A DNA stretch of 64,000 nt from Arachis hypogaea. Lineage: Eukaryota; Streptophyta; Magnoliopsida; Fabales; Fabaceae. The stretch spans positions 18,115,878 through 18,179,877 of the forward strand of contig NC_092054.1 in NCBI RefSeq assembly GCF_003086295.3, read 5' to 3'. A model generated the notes under the pieces. The model saw only the letters and a list, made by a program, of their open reading frames with translations, searched no databases and was not told the origin of the DNA. Shown here one piece after another: positions 33,233 to 45,575 of the stretch; positions within the stretch are counted from its first letter, which is position 1; each line of letters opens with the position of its first letter. A program made the position numbers and the translations under genes.

Positions 33233-33840
33233 TTAGGAGTGTTCAAATTTAAACTGATCTAAATAAAACCGTTCATTTAATTCAATTCAAATCGAAAACT
33301 GATTAAAATCACATTAATTCAGATCGGATTGGATTCTATTTTTTGCAAACTGTTGGATCTGATTGGATTCTATTTTTTGTAAACCGCTGGATCGGATCGG
33401 ATTTCGGATATACTTTTCATAATCGATCCAATCCAATCCAAACCGTACAATGTGCTATAATATTATTATTTTATTATTATATTTACAATTATACTTATAA
33501 CATGTTCAATTTTTTATATATTTTTATATTATTCATGTATTATTATTTAATAAATATTTTATGTTCAAAATATTATTTATTTATTTATTTATTTTAACTA
33601 ACCTATAATTTTATTTCTATTGTTATGTTATTGTTAGCTTTTTAAGATATTGTTGAAACTTGTTATGTCATTGTTGATTATTTAAAATTTGATGTTGAGA
33701 TTTGTTATATGTATTTAATTTTTTAATTTATAAAACCGTAAATCCAATACAATCCAAACCGCACTGCAAGTAAAATTAGTGTTCGGAACGGATGAGTTTT
33801 TCACTCAAAACCAATCCAAACCGCACCGCGAACACTCCTA
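33233..33840. mobile_element. hAT-like MITE
   Basis: The ends TTAGGAGTGTTC and its complement GAACACTCCTA are inverted repeats. The flanks share ATTTATA (33226-33232 and 33841-33847), close to the 8-bp duplication of hAT elements. Both subterminal regions carry GGTTTGGATTGG-like motifs in opposite orientation. An internal segment of about 50 bp around GGATTGGATTCTATTTTTTG is duplicated in tandem. A degraded relative lies at 58935-60124. Confidence 0.8.
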
Positions 33841-36800
33841 ATTTATACACTACAGCAAATGTAGAAGATAGCGGCGGTTATAACACCCTAATTAGCCTAA
33901 GCTTTACCTCGCGTCGTAAAGCCAAGGTCAATCAAAGGTTACGACAGTTCTAAGCTCATACATATAATATATAGGAAGAATTAATATAATCTAGAAGCCC
34001 GATGAAGGATATAGCTCAAAAACAGGATTTGAAAAGCGCAAAATGTAAACCCCACTAAAATCGGTAAATAATTAGTCAATAATTTGAATTTTAATTAGGA
34101 AAACTAAAAATGCAAAACTAATATCAAAATAGGATAGAGTTCGTCAAAACGAGAATTTTGATACCAATTTCAAAAAATTTGGCCCAAAATTTGGTCGAAC
34201 GGGCCGAACCGGACAAACCAGACCCAAAACGGGCCCAAGGTCCAATTCAGCCCAATAGCTTTTAAGGGACTAAGCTTCCCTTCCTTTCTCATTTCCATTC
34301 CACGTTACAGAATTTGGGGAAGGAGAAGAACAATTCATACTTCCAAACCCTTGTTCAAAAATTCAATCCACCATAACTCCTTGCTCCGAGTTCCGATCGT
34401 CGCACCGTTTGCAGCCACGCGATCACCGCGTCGAGTTCTACCTTTCTATTGGATTAATTTTACTGGTAAACCTCACATTTGATTCAGAATCTCTATTTCC
34501 TTTTCTTTGGTGAAATTAAAATTCTATAGTAAAATCTTGTCCAATTTTGTGTTTTAGACTCAAGTTAGCTTCCGGGACTTAATGGGCTCAAGCTATTGAG
34601 CATATGGATACTGTAAGGACACCCTAACCCTAGCTCAATCTTGCATTTATAGTGGAAAACTTGAATTTGGAACATGTATATGAATTAGGTGTAGATTAAG
34701 TGGGTATATATGCATTGGAATTGAATTGGGAGTATTTGGAGGCTTATTGGTGATCAAGGCTTGGTTTGTGGCTGTTTTAATTGAGCTTGGAGGGGCTGTA
34801 TTTTGTGTTGTGAGGCTGCCTTGGGTGAAACAAAGTGATCGGCCAAGGTATGGTTTAAGTTTTGCACGTTTAATATTTACGGTATTGTAAAAACTTAGGT
34901 TAGAGGAACCATAGGATAAGTTGAATTGGTTATTGCATTTAATGATTAGTTTTGTAATGTTGTTAGAGTAAATTGTTGGTGAATATGAATTGAAATTATG
35001 AGGTGTTGAATTATTAGTTGTATGCTCTTGGATTTATTTATGATGGGTTGTGTTGATGTTAGTGTATATTGATGGATTATGGTTGGAGTTTCTTAATAAA
35101 GAGTGGATATATGAGTTGATGGATTAATGTATGTAGGGTTGATAAATGTGTTAATGGAATAATGTGTGTGAAGGGTTGATAATTGCATTAATGGAATGGT
35201 ATATGTGAAGGTTGCTCATATATGTATATATGATATATGCTAATGCAAAGTTGAGGTTATGACTCATTGGATTGGTTAAAGGTAGCTTGAAGTGATTTTT
35301 GATATTTTGAAATTGGATATGTTAGCAATATGCATATTTTAGAGACAAGGATTTATGAATAGGGTGAAAATAAGGTTTGGAAGTGTTTTGGTAAAAAGTA
35401 ATTTTGGGTGAATTTTGAAGGTCCGTAATTTTCTCCTCAAATTCTGGATTGAATTGTGATTTGTTGCAAATAAAAGATGGTTTTATGAGCTTTTGATTGA
35501 TATCAATTTTGTAAAAAATGGAACTTTGTAGAGAGATTTATGGACGTTGAAAGTTAGGTGTATTAATCTGTGTTCAGGATGGCTGAAAATGGTTTGCTGC
35601 AAGCTTTTTGGGCATTCTGCCCATTTTTGAAAAACGTCCACCCATGCGTACGCGTGGCTCATGCGTATGCGTGGTGTGGAATTTTGGCGACGCATGTGCG
35701 AGAAGCATGCGTACGCGTGGATGCTGCCTGCTGCAAAAACTAGTTTTGGCTGTTTTTAAACCAATTTCTCAACTTCTAAACCTCTATTTTCTTCCCTTAA
35801 GGCTTAAAGTATGGTTTTAGGTCCAGTGGATAAAAGAAGCTAGGAAAATAAGATATCTTGAGGGTGAAGAAAGTTGTTAATGGTGGCTTTTATGAAGGAA
35901 ATAAGTATGTTAACGAAGTTTAACGCTAAGGCTTGATAATTGATGATGTATTGATAATGAAATTGCCATGGCTTATCAATAATGATATCTGAGATAGGAG
36001 TTTTCCTGGGTAAAAACTGTGGCTCGCCACCACGTATTCCAAGTTGAATCTCGATACTCTGTTGACCCTACGTCATAAGGGTGATCGGGCACGTATAAAT
36101 TCCCGGGTATGGATAGACCCCATTGAGTGATTATATGATGAATGAATGTAAACTCTATGCATAGACTCTTGGGGATGCGCGACGGGGAACAGTCTAAGGT
36201 TTTCGAACTTGTCGGGTTGGCTGGATAACCGACAGATGGGCCCCATCAGCCATAGGACAGGCACGCATCATATGCATTTGTTTGTTTTGGTTGCTATGCA
36301 TTTCCTGGGTTTGCCTAATTGATATATACCACCTGCTACCTGTTATACTTGCTACTTGTACTATCTGCTCATTACTTGTTTGTGAACTTGTTTGGCTGCT
36401 TATTTTTGTTGCATTATGGATGATGGAGGGATGGAGGAAAATGTGAAATGGTTTGGTGTTAGGTTAGGTTTGAATTGAGTAAGTTAGGCAGATTTAGAAT
36501 ACCTACCCCTGTTTATGGCTTCTGTTTAGTAATTAAGTTGGATAATTGAATAACGGAATTCTAGGATTGCCTATGGCATTCTCAGGACCTTATTTATTAT
36601 ACGCGTGGCACTTTTACCATGCTGAGAACCTCCGGTTCTCATTCCATACTGTGTTACTGTTTTTCAGATGCAGGTCGGGAGGCTCCTCGCTAGGCGTCTG
36701 GATCCTTGAAGCGAAGTAGTTCTGGGGTGTATTTTGGATTTCTGTTTGTATATATGTATATATGTATTTAGCTTACTCTCCAAGCAACTTGTGTATGCTG

Positions 36801-36863
36801 CTCCTCTTAGAGGTTGAAGGAGAGATATGAGTATGTTTTGGTATTTTGGTGTATTTGGGGATG

Positions 36864-36865
<2 letters not shown>

Positions 36866-36958
<93 letters not shown>
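36866..36958. repeat. (TA)n microsatellite in the solo LTR
   Basis: About 46 TA units, at the position where the other two LTRs of the family have only a short TATATATATCC. The expansion is specific to this copy. Confidence 0.97.
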
Positions 36959-36960
<2 letters not shown>

Positions 36961-37164
36961 TCCGGCCAGCCTTGGTTTCGCAGGCTGAGCCAGGAGGTAG
37001 TTTCATTGTATTCTTGACCCTCTTTTCGTTCTTTTGCTTATTTATATCTATAATCTCTAGGTTTCTTAGCATACAAGTAGTTCTGTTTCTTGAGCGTTGC
37101 GCTTTTTGTTTTGAGATTTTATTTTACTCGTTTTATTAAGGCTCCTAGTTAAGTATATCTTCTC

Positions 37165-37215
<51 letters not shown>

Positions 37216-37230
37216 TTATTATTATTATTA
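37165..37230. repeat. (CTA)n-(TTA)n microsatellite
   Basis: About 16 CTA units followed by about five TTA/ATT units near the end of the solo LTR. Confidence 0.95.
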
Positions 37231-38777
37231 ATACCTTACTATCTCAGTCTTATGACTTAAGCATAAGATTAAGTATGGTAGGGTGTTACACAAAACGTAC
37301 TAACGAAACTTCTAACTTAAAGCACAAGAGATAGATATAATATAACAAAAGATAAGAGTATAATATCATAAGAATCTAGCCACGACTCGCGGAGTTTAAG
37401 CTGGCTAGCCATATACAGATGTACAGAAACCAGACAGTTTAAAAATAGCTTATACATATTTTTCTCTCTCAATACAAGCCTCTAGGCAAAAGCAAAATAC
37501 AAAAGTGAGAGACATATACAAAATAAATCAAAAGACTCCAAAAGTATCATGATCCTTCGCTTCTGTCACCATCCAAAGCAACTCACCGAGGTGGGTTGCA
37601 ACATGCATCTGAAAAACAACAGCATAAATATGGTATGAGAACCGGAGGTTCTCAGTATGATAACAGTGCCCAGTGATGTAAGATATAAGACCCCGGGACG
37701 CCAAAGGCAATCCTAGACTTCATATTCATCACAAGATTCAATCTTAAAGCATAACTAAAACAGTAAAGCATATATGAAACCTTAACATAACTTAAAAGGG
37801 CAATCTAACTTAGAGGATTTTCTACTCAATCATATCTCTGCTGTCCCACAGCCTTCACCAACCTATCCTCCATGCAATCTCATTGCCACTGCCTTCCGAA
37901 TCTCCTCAATCACAGTAGAAAACACAGATAATATACAATGCAAGTAAAACACAAGTATTGGCATGTAAGACAAGTAATTCAAGTAGCAATTAGGCATGTT
38001 ATACAAATAGGCATACAATTACAAGTCGACAAAGCAAACAAACAGATAGAAAATGCACATGATGAATGCCTGTCCTATTGGCTATGATATCACATTGTCG
38101 GTTCAACTGCCAACCCGACACACCTCCATGGAGATGTCGCCCTTCGGAATCATCATTGGGAACCCCCGAGATATGGTGCTTGGATCACCGTCCAGGATTT
38201 TGTGCCTGCACACTCTATTGATTCGAAGGGATGCGAGAGGGATACTATTGCCACAGACCTTACATCTCAACGTAAGCGGGATTAACCACCGTCCTTACGC
38301 CGCCGTCGCTACCTCAACAGGCGAGATTAACCACCGTCCCTGCCGGGCACATAGCGTCTCATCATCTCAGTATAAAACAATAGTTCATTGGTTTTTCAAA
38401 AAACATTTTCAATACCTCAATGATTCATCATTGCACATTCGAGTCCTCGACTCATCTCAACCACTGTCATATCAACATTTTCATTCCGAGTCCTTGACTC
38501 ATCTCAACTACTGTCAATTCACATTTCTATTCCGAACTCAGCAGTTTATCAGTTCTCAATTCACATACCAATTTAACTTTGCACGCCATCAAACCCTTCC
38601 TCAGTACACCCGAAACCTAACCTCCGTTCTCTAACTTTTCAAAGAATTACTAAATAATTTCTCCTAAGACCTTTCCCATGTTTCAATATCCAAAATTAAG
38701 CCCAAGAGTCTCGAAATGGTGTCACATAATCTTACAATCTTGTTAGGAAGGTAAAATAGTTGAAAATAAAGTTTAAG

Positions 38778-39105
38778 TTTGAGAAACAGGGCGTGTGCAT
38801 ACGCACAGGGGTGTGCGTGCGCATGCCCAAGAGAGTTTTTAAACGTGTGCGTACGCATAGGGGTGTGCGTACACACAGGTACAAATTTTCATAATTTTGT
38901 TTGCTCACACAAGCTGTGCTAGCCCCCCAACAGACTGCCTTTCCCAACTTGTACGTGTGCATAGGGCTGTGTGTGCGCACAGGTTGTAATTCTTCATTGG
39001 TTATGTGCGCGCACAAGCTGTGCTAGCGCTCTAAACAGGAAGCCTCCCCCTGCCTGTGCGTGCGCACAGGTTTAAATTTTCGCAGGGGTGTCCGTGCGCA
39101 CATAC
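38778..39105. repeat. Cluster of GTGCGTACGCAC-type palindromes in the 3' LTR
   Basis: Repeated 9-12-bp alternating purine-pyrimidine palindromes (GTGCGTGCGCAT, GTGCGTACGCAT, GTGCGTACACAC, GTGTGTGCGCAC, TGTGCGCGCACA, GTGCGTGCGCAC) separated by AT-richer spacers. The partner cluster lies at 47076-47408. Confidence 0.85.
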
Positions 39106-40644
39106 CAGAAATCACAAAATTCTGCAACTTTGCAGAATTTCAGATTTTTGACACCAAACTTTGAATGATCATAACTCCCTCTACAGAAATCTAAATTTTG
39201 CAAACTTTATATCAATTCGAAGAGCTTTCAATAAATTTTAATTCTAAACAAATCTCAACCAATTTCAAAGACTAAGGCATAAGTTATGATCAGACAAAGT
39301 CCACCAAAATTTCCTTTTTACCAAAAGCTACAAGTACTCAATTTTTCAAAATTCTCAAACCACATCCAACCAAAACAATACCAAACTTCCATTTACGGCA
39401 CAATCTACCTTCTTAGGTCACAATACACCATTTATACAATATTTTCATCACATATCACTATTCTCGACCATCAACATCAAATATGTAATACTATAATCAA
39501 TCCACATTCAATTTTTCCAACCACATTACCATATCATCAACCTCAATATCACATATATCATCCCAAACCACTTCTCAACTTCACACAATCATTATTCATC
39601 ATCATATCATAATCAAATATCATAATCAAACTAAAAAATCATCATACATCATCATTTAACAACCCAACAACCATGCATTTTAATTCAAACCTATACTATG
39701 GGTCACTAGTCTAAGTGTCCATGAATATTATATACTACATAGAGAAAATCGAAACCATACCTTGGCCGATTCCCAATATGCGAAAAACCCAAAATTGAGC
39801 TCAAGATAAGCTTTCAACCACAAGCAAGCCTCCAATCAACTCCAAGCAAGCACCAACAAGTTCCAAAGACTTCCTAACTCACAATAATCAAGCCATATGC
39901 ACACAAATCATCACTAATCAACCTAGGACTCAATCTAATCATAATTTTACAAGGGTTCAAGAGCAAATCACCTTACCCAACAGTTTTGGAAGCCAAATCC
40001 AATGATAATCAAAGGCTAAAGCGTACCTAAACACCCCAAAATCACAAAACCTCACTTAATCAAAAGCCCTAAAACTCAAATTTTGAAGAGAATAACTGAG
40101 AAGGATTCGTGATTTCCTTACCAATTTCTTGGGTGAGTTTTGTAGAGCTCTTCACAAGGAAGGCGTAGCCGCAAATGGTGCGGCGATCGGAGCTCTATAG
40201 CTTAAGATATGGGCCTGGGAAGTTGAAGATGAATAGTACTTCTTCTTCCTCTTCCTTCTTTTCTTTTCTGCTGAGTGTGTGTGTTTATGAGAGTGAAAAA
40301 GGTTCACTTAAGTGTTTATATATGTTAGGCTTGGGTCCGGTCCAACCCGTTAGCATTTTTAGCTTGGGCCAAATCTTTAAAATTAACGCCCGGTTTTCCA
40401 CTTCTAATGTTTTTCTAAGGTTTTTGACTATTTTCACTTTTTCTCGCGCAGTACTGGGCAGACTTGAACCGATTCGACTGCCAGTTCATGGTTTTTCGTA
40501 GAAAACACACCTTGTAACTCAAAAAAAACCTACTGAGTCCAAAAATCATATTTACATCCTCAAATTCTCACTCTAAATTTTCAGAACCTAATTTGTGCAA
40601 TATTAATTACCTTATTAGGCGATTAATTAGTCGTGGTTCTTACA

Positions 40645-40656
40645 TTCTCCCCACCA
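40645..40656 (-). other. Polypurine tract of the minus-strand gypsy element
   Basis: The minus strand reads TGGTGGGGAGAA immediately before the 3' LTR start TGTAAGAACC. Confidence 0.85.
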
Positions 40657-40680
40657 AATAAGAAATTTTGCCCTCAAAAT

Positions 40681-43600
40681 TTAGTGATTACATGAGAATA
40701 ACTCGGGATAATCCTTTCGCATCTCGGACTCGAATTCCCAAATATGCTCTTCCACTCCTGCTCGTTTCCAAGCAACTTTAATCAACTGAACTTCTTTCCT
40801 GCGTAACTTCTTCACACTGGTATCATCAATTCTCACCGGTGTTACTTGAAATGTCAAGTTCTCCTTCAACTCGACCAACTCGGGCTCTAACACATGAGCC
40901 GCATCCGACGTGTACTTATGGAGTTGGGACACGTGGAATACGTCATGCAAGTTAGACAGATGAGGTGGCAATACAACTTGATATGCCACCGGCCCGAATC
41001 GCCTCAGAATCTCAAACGGTCCTATATACATCAGATTCAACTTCTTGGTTTTGATCGCTCTTCCAATCCCGGTTGTCGGTGTAACCCTGAGAAACACATG
41101 TTGTCCCACTTCAAATTCTATCGGTTTCCTCCTCTGATCCGCATAGCTCTTCTGTCGACTCTGAGCAGTTATCATCCTCTCCCAAATCTTCTTAATCTTC
41201 TCAGTAGTCTCTACTACCAAATCAGGTCCCAAAACACTTACTTCATCGGACTCGTACCAACAAAGTAGAGATTGCACTTTCATCCATACAAGGCCTCATA
41301 CGGAGCCATCCCTATGCTCGCATGAAAGCTGTTGTTGTACGCAAACTCCACCAATGGCATGTAACGGTCCCAACTTCCGGGTTGATCCAATACACACGCT
41401 CTCAACATATATTCTAATGTCAGAATAGTCCTTTCTGACTGTCCATTCGTTTGTGGATGATATGCGGTGCTGAGACATAGCTTCGTACCGAAAGCTTTTT
41501 GAAAAGCTCCCCAAAACCTTGATGTGAATCGGGGATCACGGTCCGACACTATGCTCGATGGCACACCGTGCAACCTTACTATCTCCTTGATGTACCACCT
41601 TGCTAGCTCCTCCATAGAACAGTTCACTCGGATAGGCAGAAAATGAGCGGATTTGGTTAAGCGATCTACGATCACCCAAACCGCATCAAATCCCGACCTA
41701 GTCCTCGGTAAACCGGTCACAAAGTCCATCGCAATTCCTTCCCACTTCCCCTGAAGAATCTCAAGTGGCTGTAATATTTCCGATGGTTTCTGATGCTCTA
41801 TCTTTACTTTCTGACACATCAGGCACTTGGATACCACTGTTGCTACATCACCTTTCATCCCATGCCACCAGAACATCTTCTTAAAGTCATAGTACATCTT
41901 CGTACTTCCGGGATGAATAGAAAACCCACTGTTATGAGCTTCCGACAATAAGTCTTGCCTCAAACTCCCGACATCCGGTATACAAATTCTTCCTTTGTAT
42001 CTCCATAATCCTTCACCATCCTTAGTGAATTCTCCACGCCTCTTATTACCAACTGGTTGAAACAATTGCTGAAGCTTTCGCTCATCTTACTGAGCCTTCT
42101 GAATCTCCGTTTTAAAGGTACTCAAGATTTGCAACTGATTCAAGCAAGCTCTTCCGGCAACTTCACCAATATCTAGCTTAAGATCCAAAAACTTATCCAC
42201 TAGCTCCTCTTCTTTGATTCTCATCCATGCTATGGTTAAAGACTTCCGACTTAATGCATCCGCCACCACGTTCACCTTTCCAGGGTGATAACTCAGTTCA
42301 AAATCATAATCCTTTAGGTAGCGTTTGTTTTGAGGTACTGAGACAGAGACTGAGAGACTGAGACTCAGTATCGTGTTTGTTGGTTCAGAGACTGGTACTA
42401 AAATTTCTGTCTCTGTCCCCAAAATTTCAGTATTTTAGTACCTCCAAAATGTGGGGACACATGGGACTAAAATTTTTAGAGATGGAGACTGAAACTTTAA
42501 TAACATTTTATACCTAAAATACCTTCATTTCAATTAATTAATTTAAATTTTACTTTTTGTAAAAATTAAATTAGAATTTCATTCTTGTTTCAAATTCTGT
42601 CTCCCACTTTGTACCAAACAGAATACTAAAAGTTATTTCAATCTCTGTCTCTTAGTCTCTGTCTCTCAGTCTCAATCTTTCCGTCTCTGTCTCTCCACCA
42701 AATGCTACCTTAACAACTCCATCCACCTCCTCTGACGCATATTGAGCTCTTTCTGATCAAAGATGTACTTGAGGCTCTTATGATCAAAAAAGACACTAAA
42801 CCTCACTCCTTACAAGTGGTGTCTCCAAATTTTCAATGAAAACATAATCGCCGCTAATTCCAAGTCATGAGTTGGGTAATTTACTTCATGCGGTCTCAGC
42901 TGACGCGATGCGTAAGCCACCACATTCCGTGTTGCATCAACACGCAACCCAAACCCTTCAGTGATGCATCACAATACACTTCAAATGGTTCATGCGGTTC
43001 CGGTAAAATCAAAACAGGTGCTGAAGTTAACTTCTGCTTCAAAGTTTGAAAACTTTCTTCACACTCTGACGTCCACACAAAAGGCACTTCCTTCCTCGTC
43101 AACTTAGTCATCGGTAGTGCTATCCGAGAAAATCCTTCAATAAATTTTCGGTAATATCCGGCTAAGCCCAAGAAACTTCGGACTTCCGTCACCATCGATG
43201 GTCTTTCCCATTCCATCACCGCTTCTACCTTAGAAGGATCCACCGCTATTCCTCCTTTGCTCACCACATGACCTAAGAACTTTACTTCCTCCTTCCAAAA
43301 CTCACACTTCGACAACTTGGCATACAATTCCCGCTCCTTTAAGATTTGCAACACAGTCCTCAAGTGTTCCTCATGCTCCTTCACTGTCTTAGAGTAAACC
43401 AAGATGTCATCTATGAAGACCACCACGAATTTGTCCAGAAAGGGACGAAAGACTCTGTTCATGTAATCCATGAAAACCGCAGGTGCATTCGTTAACTCAA
43501 AGGACATCACCACAAACTCGTAGTGTCCATAGCGCGTCTTAAACACAGTCTTAGGGATATCATCCTCTTTCACCCTTATCTTATGGTAACCGGATCTCAA

Positions 43601-45521
43601 ATCAATCTTGGAAAACACTCCAGCTCCTTGCAGTTGATCCATCAAGTCATCGATCCTAGGCAACGGTGTTCTTCACAGTCACTTTGTTCAACTGTCGGTA
43701 ATCCACACAGAGTCGCATTTCTCCATCCTTCTTCTTTACCAATAAAACTGGCACTCCCCACGGAGATACACTCAGTTGAATGAACCTCTTGTTCAAAAGC
43801 TCTTCCAACTGAGCCTTTAGTTCAACCAGCTCTATCGGAGCCATTCTATACGGTGTAATCGATACTGGTCTGGCTCCCGGCACCAATTCAAACGCAAATT
43901 CAATTTTTCTCTGAGGTGAAAATTTAGGAATATCTTCCGGGAATACCTCCGAAAAGTCTCTAACTACCGAAATTTGATCTAGTTCCTGATTATCACCTAA
44001 TGTATTCGTAGCCAACAGAATATAACCCTGACACTCTTTTCTACTACAGTGCACCATTACCGAGTTCATGTAGTAACCCTCAGCTATCACTGCTCCCTTT
44101 TCTCCTTCCGGCATAAACTGAATTGACCGCTCAAAGCAATCCAACAAAACTCGGTTCTTCGACAACCAATCAAACCTTAAAATCATCTCCAACCCAACTA
44201 TTGGTAAACAGATCAAATCATGCACAAAGTCTCTACCCTCAAGCTTGAAACCTACTTGTCTACACTCTGATCTAGTCGTAACGGTTTGATGCAGAGTATG
44301 CACATGCAATTCAAATGCCAATTTCGACACTTTCAAGCCTAGTTCCTCAACTTTAGCAAACGAAATGAATGAATGCGAAGCTCCAGTATCATACAATGCA
44401 ATTAAGACTTTATCACCAATTAAACAGTTACTTCTCATCAACGGATCCGCCTTAGAAGCATCCTTGGCGTTCACAGCAAACACTCGCCCCTGGTGCTGAC
44501 TCTGATCTGCATTCGGGTTCTTCCCATGAGTACAATCCCTTACAAAGTGACAAGGTAATCCACAGTTGAAGCAACCACCTAACCCAATCTTGCATGAGTC
44601 ATATGGATGAAAACGCCCACAACGCACACAAGTCAAATCCAGAGAAATCTTACTCTGATTTCCTCTTCCCTTGGCATATTGAAACTGATTCTGAGTGTTC
44701 TTTCTGAAGCCTCCTTGTCCTTGAGGTGCATATCCTCCTCTCTTGAAACTCTGACCCCTAGGATGAAAATACTTGCCACGTCCCTGACTAGAGCTTCCTC
44801 CGTGAGTTTCCTTGGATGAAGCTACCATTTTCGCATACTCCTCAACCACCCTTGCTTTATTCACCAATTCGGAGAAGATATGAATCTCCATAGGAGCCAT
44901 AGCAGTCATGATATTATCCTTCAAGCCTCTCTGGCACTTAATACACTTCCAGCTCTCATAGGTCTACGGGGCACCCTGACACACCCTAAAAAACCTACAA
45001 GGAACTTTGCTTCAACTGCATAAGTTCCATCTCCTTCGCTTCCCTTGCAGACTCAGGAAAATACCTCCTATAGAAGGCCGTTTGGAACACATCCGAAGGA
45101 ATGTCGGTATTCTGAAGCTGTAACAAGTGGCACTCTACTTGCCACCAATGCTGGGCCTCTCCCGCAAGCTGATAAGCAGCAAATTCTACATATTGGTTAT
45201 TCAGAAAATGCTGCGCCTGTAAAGCACACTCCATGGCATGAAACCAGTTGTCTGCTTCTGTAGGGTTGGTTGATCCTCGGAAAATTGGCAGATAAACCTT
45301 GAGAAAAGTCGCCAAGGTCATCGGAGTACCTCCCATGTTATCACCGTTTCCCTCAGCATTCTCATTCGCGTTCCCTTCGCCATTCCCATTTCTGTTTCGG
45401 GCCAGTTGGCCTAACCTCTGCATAGCTTGCAGAGTTGCAGCAACATTAGCTTCCATGGTATTCGCAAGGTTTGCCATGACCGCCATGAATTCAGCATGGT
45501 TGTCAGCCAGTTGCTCATTCC
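40681..45521 (-). pseudogene. Gypsy gag-pol relic of the minus-strand element
   Basis: Order on the minus strand: gag (45521-44700) beginning inside the coding region at NEQLADNHAEFMAVMANLAN; a zinc knuckle [14 protein letters not shown] (about 44575); protease [13 protein letters not shown] (about 44395); reverse transcriptase with [20 protein letters not shown] and, after a frameshift near 43660, [10 protein letters not shown] and [12 protein letters not shown]; RNase H with [17 protein letters not shown], a frameshift near 42935 and a MITE at 42317-42709; integrase with an intact zinc finger ([12 protein letters not shown]) and the D, D and E landmarks in [17 protein letters not shown] and [11 protein letters not shown] (42065-41280); a frameshift near 41280; and a GPFEIL and chromodomain-like tail (LIKVAWKRAGVEEHIWEFES) ending at TAA 40681. 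A stretch of gag is deleted near 44990. The integrase core is the best-preserved part. Confidence 0.93.
42317..42709. mobile_element. Tourist-like MITE inserted in gypsy RNase H
   Basis: The ends GGTAGCGTTTGTTTTGAG and the complement GGTAGCATTTGGTGGAGAG are inverted repeats rich in GAGACAGAGACTGAGA. The flanks are a perfect TTA duplication (42314-42316 and 42710-42712). Removing it joins RRWMELLK to DYDFELSYHPGK, the normal gypsy RNase H sequence. Confidence 0.93.
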
Positions 45522-45575
45522 TACTATCTCAGTCTTATGACTTAAGCATAAGATTAAGTATGGTAGGGTGTTACA
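45522..45575 (+). repeat. Remnant of the nested LTR (54 bp) in the 5' LTR
   Basis: Identical base for base to 37237-37290, the last 54 bp of the solo LTR, and followed by the same CAAAACGTACTAACGAA junction. See the first finding. Confidence 0.9.

Larger units (their letters stand above)
34044..37290 (+). repeat. Solo LTR of the first gypsy family
   Basis: Starts TGTAAACCCCACTAAAATCG and ends ATGGTAGGGTGTTACA, homologous along its length to the LTRs at 10025 and 18183. It is flanked by perfect CAAAA repeats (34039-34043 and 37291-37295), with no internal region, which is the product of LTR-LTR recombination. It contains the palindrome GAGAACCTCCGGTTCTC at 36624-36640 and two microsatellites. 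Confidence 0.92.
33879..40644 (-). repeat. 3' LTR of the minus-strand gypsy element, split by a nested solo LTR
   Basis: The inner edge at 40644 gives TGTAAGAACCACGAC on the minus strand, directly after the polypurine tract. The segment 37296-40644 aligns throughout with 45581-48930. The distal 165 bp (33879-34043) contains TAACACCCTAATTAGCCTAA, the complement of the LTR end. The interruption 34044-37295 is the solo LTR plus one duplicated CAAAA. Confidence 0.85.

Noticed and set aside
36773..37139. Open frames of 67-99 codons on both strands
   Set aside because: They are (TA)n microsatellite read as Ile-Tyr repeats within a solo LTR.
38053..38634. 193-codon plus-strand frame, with a 191-codon twin at 46344-46919
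   Set aside because: Both lie at the same position in the two LTRs of the minus-strand gypsy element, antisense to it. Their similarity reflects LTR duplication; no protein family was recognised.
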